This document shows, in pieces, positions 56,801 through 63,510 of a stretch of 64,000 nucleotides of DNA (position 1 is the first letter of the stretch; the number at the start of each line of letters is the position of its first letter). This stretch comes from Hymenobacter aerilatus. Lineage in GTDB: Bacteria; Bacteroidota; Bacteroidia; Cytophagales; Hymenobacteraceae. The notes beneath the pieces are model-generated. The model made no database searches. It was not told where the DNA came from and saw only the letters and a program-made list of their open reading frames with translations. The stretch covers positions 4,444,501-4,508,500 of the forward strand of contig NZ_CP095053.1 in NCBI RefSeq assembly GCF_022921095.1. The letters are read 5' to 3'. The position numbers and the translations under genes were made by a program.

Positions 56801-57272
56801 CATCGGTTACGGTGCCGGTGCTGGTGTCTTTGATACGGATGGACACGCCTGGCAGTCCCTGTCCCTGCGCATCCAGCACACGGCCGCTCACAGGCTTAGG
56901 CGCAGCTACGCGTCCGGCTTTCAGCACAATGCGCTTGTCCTGCACCTCAAACTGCACGCCCGCCTGCGTCGATACCTGATTCAATACGGCTTCCAGGTTG
57001 CTGTGCGGCGCCTGCACACTGATTTTACGACTCAGCAACTGTCCCTGGCCTGCAAACAAGAAGTGGTAGCCGGTTTGCCGCTCAATGCTGGTGAGCACTT
57101 CGCTCAGGGGCTGCTGCTGCACTTGCACGGCGCACGGCACAGCGCTGGGGCGGGTAGCCTGGTCCGTGGTAGCGGCAGCAGGGGTAGCTGTGGCGCTCAG
57201 CACCGTTAGGCCCAGGCCCAGCAGGGTAGGACGCCAGTTGCCGGTTCGTTTCGGGTACCTCGTTTTTTTCAT
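53814..57272 (-). CDS. SusC-type TonB-dependent transporter with STN signalling domain (third pair)
   Basis: 1152 residues. After a signal peptide comes an STN domain at about 50-115 (LSEVLTSIERQTGYHFLF), then a carboxypeptidase-regulatory-like domain (VSGRVLDAQGQGLPGV), NEVVVTALGIQREEK in place of the TonB-box-like stretch, a plug with ALIVVDGVVLGGSNRN and ALYGARGGNGAVIITTK, and the barrel. The STN domain is the part that contacts a FecR-type anti-sigma protein, which is encoded 132 bp upstream, so substrate binding outside likely controls its own transcription. The C-terminus ends GLNLTVGI. Confidence 0.95.
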   Translation of the reverse strand: MKKTRYPKRTGNWRPTLLGLGLTVLSATATPAAATTDQATRPSAVPCAVQVQQQPLSEVLTSIERQTGYHFLFAGQGQLLSRKISVQAPHSNLEAVLNQVSTQAGVQFEVQDKRIVLKAGRVAAPKPVSGRVLDAQGQGLPGVSIRIKDTSTGTVTDAEGRYQLSAESGQVLLFSFIGYTTQEVKVEEKSTYDVVLREDATSLNEVVVTALGIQREEKALGYAVSKLDNEALTEAKSNNWTDALSGKVAGLNLVRSGGGPAGTNRIILRGESSLAGDNDALIVVDGVVLGGSNRNTGTGSSAYLQSESPVDFGTSLNDINPEDIESVSVLKGPAATALYGARGGNGAVIITTKSGKSRKRGIGVTFNSNTSVETISRWPDFQYEYGQGDAGANYYSYNATADGPSTRSTSSAWGPKFDGQSFFQYDPATNTTATERTPWVPYKNNRKDFFETGKTFVNTVSIDGGTEKTTARLSLTNLQNTWIIPNTGYKRNTVALSVNHKITDRLQVSAKANYTNRYSDNLPSTGYNNQTIMYWNMFQVPNANVHWWKDYWLPGFENITQRSPFSSLIDNPYLIAYEMLNKSNRNTLTGNVQVNYKFGQHWNLMLRSTLDYSYEARSQQRPKDTERYKEGMYRTQNIFSQEINHDFLLQYARNVGKFELTASGGGSRLHNRYVKDELRAERLLYPGIFSFANSRDLPLTLPYRAEFAVNSFYGLATVAYNKFLYLDLTARKDWSSTLASANGVTEIPIYPSVSLSGIVSEVVKLPEVISFAKVRGSWAEVGSGTTVPYRTAYTYAVATGFPSGLSNPGSIANPGLKPRRTRSTELGLDLRFLQNRIGLDVAVYRNNTYDQILEVPVDRASGYNYSVLNAGLVRNQGLEIQANAEIITRPSGFGWKMFGTYTANRNKVVELADSVFTYQLQRGPGGRGTVEARPGGNMGAIYGRGYLRAPDGQIIYRNGLPQLTNDVMLLGSALPKWKASIGNEFRYKQVRLNVLVDGQFGAKAYSMTNAVLAEQGKTKITLPGRYNGIIGNGVIDNGDGTFRPNDVVAENVPAYYSQHYGRDNIEANLFRTDFLKLREVRIDYSLPASLLQRFKLTQATIGLYGRDLYILTKWPAYDPEFGTLNDDTVSLGYELGQFPSTRTIGLNLTVGI

Positions 57273-57325
57273 AAACTTGTGCGTGAGCGTTTTTGAATGA
57301 CACAGGGTTTAAAAGCTCTCCAAGC

Positions 57326-57384
57326 GGCCGGTCACTTGCCGGTGACGGGCCTTTCGATGGAAGGCAGCGGGTTGCCGCCCGCTG
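57326..57384. terminator. Two tandem hairpins between fecR and third susC
   Basis: GGCCGGTCAC (57326-57335) pairs with GTGACGGGCC (57342-57351) with one mismatch. CAGCGGG (57365-57371) pairs with CCCGCTG (57378-57384). They lie 20 bp past the FecR stop on the minus strand. No long U-run follows, so they may attenuate rather than stop transcription into susC. Confidence 0.5.
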
Positions 57385-57404
57385 TCTTCTCCAAGAGTTA
57401 GGTG

Positions 57405-58424
57405 TTAGTGGTCAGGTAGTTCGGGAGTAGTGCTGAGGTAGATGATGTAGCCTTCGCGGCGATAGGCGATGGGGCCAGCCTCTTGCAAAGCCGCCAGCAC
57501 CTGGGGTAGGGGCTCGTTGCGAAAGGTGGCCCACAGGCGCACGTTGGCCGTGGCCGTGTCAGCAAACACCAGCTTCACGCCGTAGAGGCGCTCAATCTGG
57601 TCGGCCACGTCGGTCAGCTTTTCATTCTGGAAAATCAGTTGGCGCTGCCGCCAGCCCGTCACACGGTCGGGGCTGAAGGGCTGCCGGTACATGCGCCCCG
57701 TGCGGCGGTCGGCGAGCAACTGCTGGCCCGGCGCGAGCTGGTAAGTGGTCTGCTGGTCTAGCACTTCCACCCTACCCTCCACCAGCGACACTGCCACCTG
57801 GTCTGCACCCGGCCGGGCCTGCACATTGAAGCGCGTGCCCAGCACCCGTGTAACGAGGGCGCCGCTGTGCACCCGAAACGGCCGGTGCGGGTTCTTGCTG
57901 ACTTCAAAAAACGCCTCGCCCTCCAGGTACACCTCGCGGTTGCCGGTTGCAAACTGGGTAGGGTAGCGCAGCTGGCTTTGCGGCGCCAGCGTCACGCGGG
58001 AGCCATCGGGTAGGCGCAGGGTCTGCTGCTGCCCGGCCGCGGTGCGGGTCAGGTGGTAAGCTGGGGCAGAGGGGGTAGGCAAGTAAAAGAAGATACCAGC
58101 GCCTGCCAGCACTACCACTAGCAGCACACCCAGCGCTACCCGGTAGCGCCGGATTGCTTTGGGGCGCAGTTGGGGTAGGGGCGCTGCCGGCTGAGGCGCT
58201 TGGCTGGCTAGTTCTGGTCGGACCTTCAGGCGGTGCAGCGCGGCAGCCGTTGCGGCGGGCGTGGGTGGTGTCTGGCTGTGCTGCCAAACGGTCTTGAGCT
58301 GCTCAAACGTCTGCTCATTTTCAGGGGATCCTGCCACCCAGGTAGCCAACTGGTCGTTTTCCTCGGCCGAGGTTTGGCGGGCTAGGTAGCGGGTGATGAG
58401 CAGGTACGATTCTTCTGGTTTCAA
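57405..58424 (-). CDS. FecR-family anti-sigma factor
   Basis: 339 residues, start codon TTG at 58422-58424. The cytoplasmic N-terminal part (ESYLLITRYLARQTSAEE) precedes one membrane helix at about 96-115. The periplasmic FecR domain (GSRVTLAPQSQLRYP, VYLEGEAFFEVSKN, VLGTRFNV) follows, then a C-terminal DUF4974/STN-like domain (ADQIERLYGVKLVF). It would hold the ECF sigma factor inactive until the STN domain of the third SusC signals. Unusually, its gene is separated from the sigma gene by an acetyltransferase gene on the opposite strand. Confidence 0.93.
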   Translation of the reverse strand: MKPEESYLLITRYLARQTSAEENDQLATWVAGSPENEQTFEQLKTVWQHSQTPPTPAATAAALHRLKVRPELASQAPQPAAPLPQLRPKAIRRYRVALGVLLVVVLAGAGIFFYLPTPSAPAYHLTRTAAGQQQTLRLPDGSRVTLAPQSQLRYPTQFATGNREVYLEGEAFFEVSKNPHRPFRVHSGALVTRVLGTRFNVQARPGADQVAVSLVEGRVEVLDQQTTYQLAPGQQLLADRRTGRMYRQPFSPDRVTGWRQRQLIFQNEKLTDVADQIERLYGVKLVFADTATANVRLWATFRNEPLPQVLAALQEAGPIAYRREGYIIYLSTTPELPDH

Positions 58425-58605
58425 CGGGTGCCGAGCAGCTGGTTGCGCTGCCGCTCACCGGTATAGACGTCCTCGCCCGCTCGGCTCGTGACACGCAAAA
58501 GCAGGCTTAACCGAATCGTAACAACCGTAATATTGCCGTAACGTAGCTGGCGGGTAAGTCGTCCTGACGTTATGCCTCACCAGCTAGCATCAACTCCCTT
58601 ATCTC

Positions 58606-59055
58606 ATGTTGCATCTCGTCCGCACCACCTCCGACCATCCCGACTTCCGCGCCCTCGTGCAGCTCCTTGACCACGACTTAGCCGTGCGCGATGGTGCCGA
58701 CCACGCCTTCTATGCGCAGTTCAATAAGATTGATGCCATCCGTCACGCTGTAGTGGCCTACCTTCACGACGAACCCGTAGGCTGCGGCGCGTTCAAGCCG
58801 TATGCAGAAAAGCAGGTGGAAATCAAGCGGATGTACGTGCAGCCCGCCCATCGGGGGCAGGGCGTGGCCTCAGCAGTGCTAGCCGCGCTGGAAACCTGGG
58901 CAACTGAACTAGGCTACTACGGCTGCGTGCTCGAAACCGGCCTTAAGCAACCCGAAGCTATCCGGCTGTACGAAAAAAGCGGCTACCAGCGCACACCCAA
59001 CTACGGGCAATACATTGGGATAGAGAACAGTGTGTGTATGGAAAAGGCGCTGTAG
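58606..59055 (+). CDS. GNAT-family N-acetyltransferase
   Basis: 149 residues, cytoplasmic. The acetyl-CoA-binding signature is clear in IKRMYVQPAHRGQGVASAVLAAL, with RGQGVA as the pyrophosphate loop, followed by LETGLKQPEAIRLYEKSGY. The end of the protein, IGIENSVCMEKAL, is typical of small-molecule acetyltransferases of this group. Substrate unknown. It sits alone on the plus strand between the sigma and FecR genes; its stop lies 35 bp from the 3' end of the convergent sigma gene. It may be a late insertion or may have nothing to do with the signalling pair. Confidence 0.92.
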   Translation: MLHLVRTTSDHPDFRALVQLLDHDLAVRDGADHAFYAQFNKIDAIRHAVVAYLHDEPVGCGAFKPYAEKQVEIKRMYVQPAHRGQGVASAVLAALETWATELGYYGCVLETGLKQPEAIRLYEKSGYQRTPNYGQYIGIENSVCMEKAL

Positions 59056-59090
59056 TTATTCCACAGCCCACAGTTTCAAGCCTGGAGCAG

Positions 59091-59666
59091 CTACCGCACA
59101 CCCGATACGTGAAGCGCCTCCTTCAGAAAGCGCAGGGCCCGGAACATGTGGGTTTTCACGGAGTTCAGGGAGATATCCAGCAGGCTGGCAATTTCCTCGT
59201 AGGTGAGGCCCGCGTCGCGATGGAGCTGGAATACCTGGTAGGTACGGGCCGGCAACTGCTCAATGAGCCGGTGCAGGTGTTGGTGGAGCTCCTGGTAGGC
59301 CAGCTGCTCGTCGGGGCGCAGGTGGGCAGCCTCGGGCTGGTGTGGTGGCAGCTCGTCGGTTACGTCGATTTCCTGAGCGGCACGGCGCTGCTGGCGGAGC
59401 CTGTCGAAACAGCGGTGGCGCACGGCCGTGTAGAGGTAGGCGGCCACCGAACCCTGCACCGCAAGCTGGGTACGACTGGTCCAGAGCGTGCAAAATACGT
59501 CGGCTGTCACGTCCTCAGCCGCATCGGTGGGGTAGGGGAGCAGGCTGGTGGCGTAGCGCAGCAAGCCGGCGTAGTGGCGGGCAAACAGCGCGTCGAAGGC
59601 GGCCTCGTTGCCGAGGGCCAGCGCTGTTAGGAGCTGCTGATCGGAAGAGCTGGTTGCGTAGGTCAT
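59091..59666 (-). CDS. ECF RNA polymerase sigma factor
   Basis: 191 residues. Region 2 spans about 20-90 (FDALFARHYAGLLRYA, DAAEDVTADVFCTLW, YLYTAVRHRCFDRLR) and region 4 about 130-185 (PARTYQVFQLHRDAGLTYEEIA, NSVKTHMFRALRFLKEAL). This is the Bacteroidota FecI-like group that works with FecR-type anti-sigma factors and STN-bearing SusC proteins. The partner FecR is encoded 667 bp away past the acetyltransferase gene. A palindrome overlaps its own probable promoter at 59669-59688. Confidence 0.94.
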   Translation of the reverse strand: MTYATSSSDQQLLTALALGNEAAFDALFARHYAGLLRYATSLLPYPTDAAEDVTADVFCTLWTSRTQLAVQGSVAAYLYTAVRHRCFDRLRQQRRAAQEIDVTDELPPHQPEAAHLRPDEQLAYQELHQHLHRLIEQLPARTYQVFQLHRDAGLTYEEIASLLDISLNSVKTHMFRALRFLKEALHVSGVR

Positions 59667-59668
59667 AT

Positions 59669-59688
59669 CCGGTAGACAAAGCTACCGG
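59669..59688 (-). promoter_or_regulatory. Candidate promoter and palindrome of the sigma gene
   Basis: Minus-strand TAGCTTTG (59677-59684) fits TAnnTTTG, 11 bp before the start codon. It lies inside the inverted repeat CCGGTAG (59669-59675) / CTACCGG (59682-59688). This could be an operator over the promoter, or a coincidence; no -33 box is clear. Confidence 0.3.
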
Positions 59689-59828
59689 TCGGTAGTATAC
59701 GGTTACGTTATGCTTTTATTACCCCAAAATGAACAATACAAGGCAAGGCAACGGGGCTGAGTAGAAATGCCGGTGCATTGGCCGGTAGCCAACCTTTTCG
59801 AGGTCAAGTCAGTATCAACAGATAGCAC

Positions 59829-59850
59829 TGCTTGGCGCATTAGCCAAGCA
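59829..59850. repeat. 8-bp hairpin upstream of the small lipoprotein gene
   Basis: TGCTTGGC and GCCAAGCA enclose GCATTA, about 28 bp before the ATG at 59879. It may structure the 5' leader of the small gene. The rest of the 59667-59878 gap shows nothing else. Confidence 0.4.
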
Positions 59851-59878
59851 CTCTCTCACTCTCTCCCGTTGTATTATC

Positions 59879-60052
59879 ATGAAAAATTACCGTTTTCTCC
59901 TCCCGCTTTTCTTGTTCGTGCTCATGTTCTCGGTCAGCAGCTGCGATGCCATTGTGGGCATCTTCAAAGCAGGTGCCTGGACCGCCGTTGTGGGTATCTT
60001 CCTGGTAGTGCTCCTGCTCTGGTGGATTGTAAACCGGATGCGTCGCCCGTAG
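59879..60052 (+). CDS. Small lipoprotein with one membrane helix (57 residues)
   Basis: MKNYRFLLPLFLFVLMFSV followed by a lipobox with C22 in VSSCDAIVG, then IFKAGAWTAVVG and a strongly hydrophobic run at about 33-51, ending NRMRRP. This type of tiny protein recurs in Bacteroidota, where I have seen it mislabelled as phosphatidate cytidylyltransferase; it has no such motif. Function unknown. Support for being real: good start, lipobox, membrane segment, and a strong terminator 20 bp after the stop. Confidence 0.75.
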   Translation: MKNYRFLLPLFLFVLMFSVSSCDAIVGIFKAGAWTAVVGIFLVVLLLWWIVNRMRRP

Positions 60053-60070
60053 TACCTCATCACGCAGCAC

Positions 60071-60106
60071 AAAAAAGGCACCCAGTGGGTGCCTTTTTTA
60101 GTTTTT
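60071..60106. terminator. Bidirectional intrinsic terminator
   Basis: AAAAAA, then GGCACCC / GGGTGCC with a 3-nt loop (60077-60093), then a T-run of seven. The A-run on one side and T-run on the other let it work for the plus-strand lipoprotein gene and the minus-strand T9SS cargo gene, whose 3' ends face each other here. Confidence 0.9.
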
Positions 60107-60125
60107 AGTGATAGGTAGGGTAGGG

Positions 60126-62501
60126 CTAGTTCTTTACAACGCGCACCGTAGTGGGGCCTTGCGAGGTTTGCAGGCGAAGCACATACATGCCGCTGGGCTG
60201 TTGCGTGAGGTCGAAGGAGGATAGGCCAGTGGTAGGCAGCGCCGCTACCCGCGTGCCCACGCTGTTGTACACCTCGCCGCTAAGCAGCGTGACATCAACG
60301 GGCGTACGCAACTGAAAGAGGCCGTTGCCGGGGTTGGGCACTACGGCCCAGTTGCCAGCCGCACTGCGCAGGGCGCCTACCGTCACCACCGTCGAGTAGG
60401 CCGTGGTGCCGTCCAGATCCGTCTGCCGCAGGCGGTAGTACGCCAGCGTGGCAGGCGCTTCCTGATCAACAAACGTGTACTGGTGACGTGTAGTAGAGGA
60501 GCCAGCACCCGCTATCTTTCCAACGGCCACAAACTGCACCCCATCCAGGCTGCGCTCTACGGTGAAGTAGTCGTTGTTTTTCTCGCTGGCCGTTGCCCAG
60601 GCTGCCGTCACGGCCGCGCCGGTACGCTGGGCACTGAAGGCCACCAGCTCTACTGGCAGCACAGTGCCGGGGTTGGAGGATACCACAAAAGGCGAAAAGC
60701 TGGTGATGCCGGCGCGGGAAAGTTTGTAGCTGCCTGCCACGCTGCCCGTGGCTGCGCTGGCGGGCGCGGCCTGATCGAACACGCCACCGGTGTAGTGGCT
60801 GATGTAGGATTTGGCCCGTACAAAACCGTAGGTGCCGGTTGCCTCATCGGCGCCGTTCCACTGCAGGGTCATGGTCACGTCGGAGTTGCCAGCCACTTCT
60901 TCGTCTACCAGCCAGGTTCTTTTCACGTTCTGGTTGGTAACAGGCTTGGTGCCGGTGCCGCTGGCGTCATACGAAGAGTACATATCGTCTAGCACGCGCA
61001 CGCCAAACACGTCTTCGTTGCGGGCCGTGGTGCTGGTAGGCTGCTTCAGCCAGATGGGCGTGTAGCTGCTGGCAGAAGCCCCGACAGGATACAGCACGTC
61101 CGTATCATTATTGACAACCGACTGCCGCAAAGTGCCTTTGCCGTTGGTTACCACGTAGTTCGAGCCCGAGACGCCGGAAACAGTAGCGTCGCGTTGCAGT
61201 GTAAGGGTATAGTCGCCCAGCATGAGCTTAGAGCCAAGTAACAGCGCGTTCGTAATCAGTATGTTGCCGACTAAGGTCTTCTCGGTAGCGTTTGACAGTT
61301 TCAGCTGTCCGTACTGCCCTGGCAAAACGCGGGTGGCAGCGTTGGTAGCCATATATTCCACCGTGCTGGTATGGGCCAGCGTACCCAGGGTGAGGGAATA
61401 GGTAGGGCGCTTTACCTGAAGGGTAGCGTTGGCCAACAAGTCGATGGTAGCGTTAATGTCGTCGTTGTCGTCCAAAAACAGGTTGGTAGCGGCACCGGTT
61501 GGGTCGCCTACTATCACCTTGGAGTTGACGCCACTCACTGTCCAGGTGTCGGCCTCAGGGTAGTTTTTATTACCCCGAATGCGGCTGCTGGTGCTGTTAC
61601 CCCGCACATAGTAGACGGTATTAGGTGTAGCAAAGCTGGTGGGCCGAGTGCCTGTGCCGTTGGCGCTAGTATTCCAGGATGAAAACTGGTTCAACTCGCC
61701 AGTAGTAGTAGAATAGTAAATATTGGTCTGCGGCGTGATGACCACATCGTCGATGCTGAGACCGTTGCCGTTGGTCGCATCATTCAGGGCGTAGGCCCAT
61801 CGAATCATGATTTCCTGTCCGACTGCCAGGTTGAGGCCCGTGAGCGTAGTTTGGCGCACGCGGCGGTTGGAGGCCGCATTGCCGTCGCGCTCTTGCAGCA
61901 CAGTAGCCGTGGAGGGTGCCTCCACATCCAGCGCGTTCAGGCTTTTCCAGTCCGTGGCACCGGCGCCTGTGGCGCCAAGGAGGCTCCGTAGACCGGTACC
62001 CGTCTTATAAGACACTGCTACCTTGGCCTGATCCTGGCGGCCGGAGTTATACCACTGCTCCATGGCATATTGTATCTCCAGGTTGGTAATGGTTTTGGTA
62101 GAGCTGTTTTTCAGACGAATGCCAACGTAGCCTACCCCATTGAAGCCAAAGGACGCTACTCCCCCAAACGACCGGTCGGTGCTGACCGTAACGCCCTCAA
62201 TGCCAAAGTGGTAGTAGTTGGCGGCGCCGTTCGTGCCGTCGTTTGGGCCTACCCCCGCTGGGGCGAAAGGGGAGGGGGCCACGTCAGTACCAAAGTTAGC
62301 CTGTGCATACACTTCCGGGGCTGCATTCAGACGGCTGGCCAACCCGGAGCCCTCAGATGTTACGGTAAGGCTACCGCTCAGTGTGTTAAAATTCTGCCTA
62401 TACGGCGCCAGATTGGTGTCCGTAAAGGTGTATTGCGCTTGGGCGTGCCAGCCTGTTAAGCTTAAAAGCGTTGCCAAAGCAGCGCGGTAAACTTGTTTCA
62501 T
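60126..62501 (-). CDS. Type IX secretion cargo protein with C-terminal sorting domain
   Basis: 791 residues from the ATG at 62499-62501; signal peptide MKQVYRAALATLLSL, cleavage near AQAQY. The N-terminal half is a beta-rich, Ser/Thr/Asn-rich region (YRQNFNTLSG, ISIDDVVITPQTN) of the kind that describes many large surface proteins. Residues about 640-710 are a fibronectin-like block (NNDYFTVERSLDGVQF, YYRLRQTDLDG). The last ~75 form the T9SS type A sorting domain (PNPGNGLFQLRT, QPSGMYVLRLQT, VRVVKN). No catalytic motif. Probably an adhesin or surface protein; function not inferable. Confidence 0.9.
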   Translation of the reverse strand: MKQVYRAALATLLSLTGWHAQAQYTFTDTNLAPYRQNFNTLSGSLTVTSEGSGLASRLNAAPEVYAQANFGTDVAPSPFAPAGVGPNDGTNGAANYYHFGIEGVTVSTDRSFGGVASFGFNGVGYVGIRLKNSSTKTITNLEIQYAMEQWYNSGRQDQAKVAVSYKTGTGLRSLLGATGAGATDWKSLNALDVEAPSTATVLQERDGNAASNRRVRQTTLTGLNLAVGQEIMIRWAYALNDATNGNGLSIDDVVITPQTNIYYSTTTGELNQFSSWNTSANGTGTRPTSFATPNTVYYVRGNSTSSRIRGNKNYPEADTWTVSGVNSKVIVGDPTGAATNLFLDDNDDINATIDLLANATLQVKRPTYSLTLGTLAHTSTVEYMATNAATRVLPGQYGQLKLSNATEKTLVGNILITNALLLGSKLMLGDYTLTLQRDATVSGVSGSNYVVTNGKGTLRQSVVNNDTDVLYPVGASASSYTPIWLKQPTSTTARNEDVFGVRVLDDMYSSYDASGTGTKPVTNQNVKRTWLVDEEVAGNSDVTMTLQWNGADEATGTYGFVRAKSYISHYTGGVFDQAAPASAATGSVAGSYKLSRAGITSFSPFVVSSNPGTVLPVELVAFSAQRTGAAVTAAWATASEKNNDYFTVERSLDGVQFVAVGKIAGAGSSTTRHQYTFVDQEAPATLAYYRLRQTDLDGTTAYSTVVTVGALRSAAGNWAVVPNPGNGLFQLRTPVDVTLLSGEVYNSVGTRVAALPTTGLSSFDLTQQPSGMYVLRLQTSQGPTTVRVVKN

Positions 62502-62579
62502 GTAAGTAATAACTGGATATGTCAGATGCTTTCCCAAATCAGGAATAATTACAATATATTTATCCTATTTTGGGTAATG

Positions 62580-62587
62580 CAAAAGTA
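62580..62587 (-). promoter_or_regulatory. Candidate -7 element for the T9SS cargo gene
   Basis: Plus CAAAAGTA reads TACTTTTG on the minus strand, a match to TAnnTTTG, 79 bp upstream of the start. It lies in an A/T-rich 249-bp gap (62502-62750) that otherwise holds only the terminator at 62700-62727. Confidence 0.4.
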
Positions 62588-62690
62588 TCTGATTGATAAT
62601 ATTATATCCTTATTTTTAGGCAATAAGTCAATTATTATATTAAAATAGTTATAAAATTGTTCTTATAATTGGAATGTTTTCCAATTGTGG

Positions 62691-62727
62691 GATAAAGAAA
62701 AAGCCCAACTCATACGAGTTGGGCTTT
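62691..62727 (-). terminator. Intrinsic terminator of the fatty acid hydroxylase gene
   Basis: Perfect 12-bp stem AAAGCCCAACTC (62700-62711) / GAGTTGGGCTTT (62716-62727) with loop ATAC. On the minus strand it is followed by TTCTTTATC. It lies 24 bp after the hydroxylase stop. Confidence 0.85.
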
Positions 62728-62750
62728 CCGTAAAGGCTAAGTGGAGAAGG

Positions 62751-63428
62751 TTACTTCTTTGGCTGGCGCGAAGGCATGGTACCGATAATATGGTCCCACA
62801 GGGTAGTACTCACCCCAAACGCTTCATCTTCTTGCCGATAGTGGTGCATGGCATGGTGGTGCCACCAAAACTTCAGGAAGTTCTTGGGCGGTGCATACAT
62901 GTGAATGGCGTAGTGCACAAACAGATAGAGCGCATAGCCAAATACAAAGCCTGCCAGAATACCGAAGCCAGCATTCCCGAACGTGAAGCGGAAGATGAAA
63001 AACAGCAGTGAGGCCACAAATACCGTCAGGATGGGGGGCATAGCCAGGCGGGTTTTGTCTTTGGGGTACTCGTGGTGCACGCCGTGCATCGTGTACTGAA
63101 ATTTGGCCCGGCCTGGAGTAGAAGGCTCGATGTGGTAGACGTAGCGATGTACCAGGTACTCGGCCAGGGTAAATAGTAACCACCCGCCCAAAAACAGCCC
63201 AAACGCTGACAGACCCGTAAGCAGACCCCGGCTCAGGCTATAGTACAGGCTAACCGCCGCCACCGCGAAAAAAATGCTGAGCGGCCCAGCTATGTGCGTG
63301 TGGGTGAGGCGCTCTAGCACCGGATTCTGAAACAACTGCGCCGAGCCTTTGGCTTTGGGTTTCACCGCGGCCGGTTTCTTAACCGGGTCCTTCTGTACCT
63401 CGGGTTGGGAAGAAGATGTAGCGTTCAT
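62751..63428 (-). CDS. Fatty acid hydroxylase / sterol desaturase superfamily membrane protein
   Basis: 225 residues from the ATG at 63426-63428. Four to five hydrophobic segments (about 47-66, 70-95, 130-150, 155-178). The di-iron histidine clusters are complete: H94 and H99 in HRYVYH, H115, H118 and H119 in HGVHH, H172 and H176 in HYAIH, and H190-H192, H195 and H196 in HHHAMHH. Length and order fit fatty acid 2-hydroxylase-like proteins, which in Bacteroidota may hydroxylate the acyl chains of sphingolipids or other lipids. The substrate is inferred. The charged N-terminal 30 residues are variable in the family. Confidence 0.9.
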   Translation of the reverse strand: MNATSSSQPEVQKDPVKKPAAVKPKAKGSAQLFQNPVLERLTHTHIAGPLSIFFAVAAVSLYYSLSRGLLTGLSAFGLFLGGWLLFTLAEYLVHRYVYHIEPSTPGRAKFQYTMHGVHHEYPKDKTRLAMPPILTVFVASLLFFIFRFTFGNAGFGILAGFVFGYALYLFVHYAIHMYAPPKNFLKFWWHHHAMHHYRQEDEAFGVSTTLWDHIIGTMPSRQPKK

Positions 63429-63455
63429 AACAAAGTAAGCGTCTGAATTTGAGGG

Positions 63456-63463
63456 CAAAAGTA
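63456..63463 (-). promoter_or_regulatory. Candidate -7 element for the fatty acid hydroxylase gene
   Basis: Minus-strand TACTTTTG fits TAnnTTTG, 28 bp before the start codon. The sequence is the same as that of the box at 62580. A TTTG lies only 12 bp upstream of it, shorter than the usual spacing. Confidence 0.4.
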
Positions 63464-63510
63464 CGCAGACTGGCGCAAATGCCGTGTCTGCCTACCCCCC
63501 TTCCTGCAAC

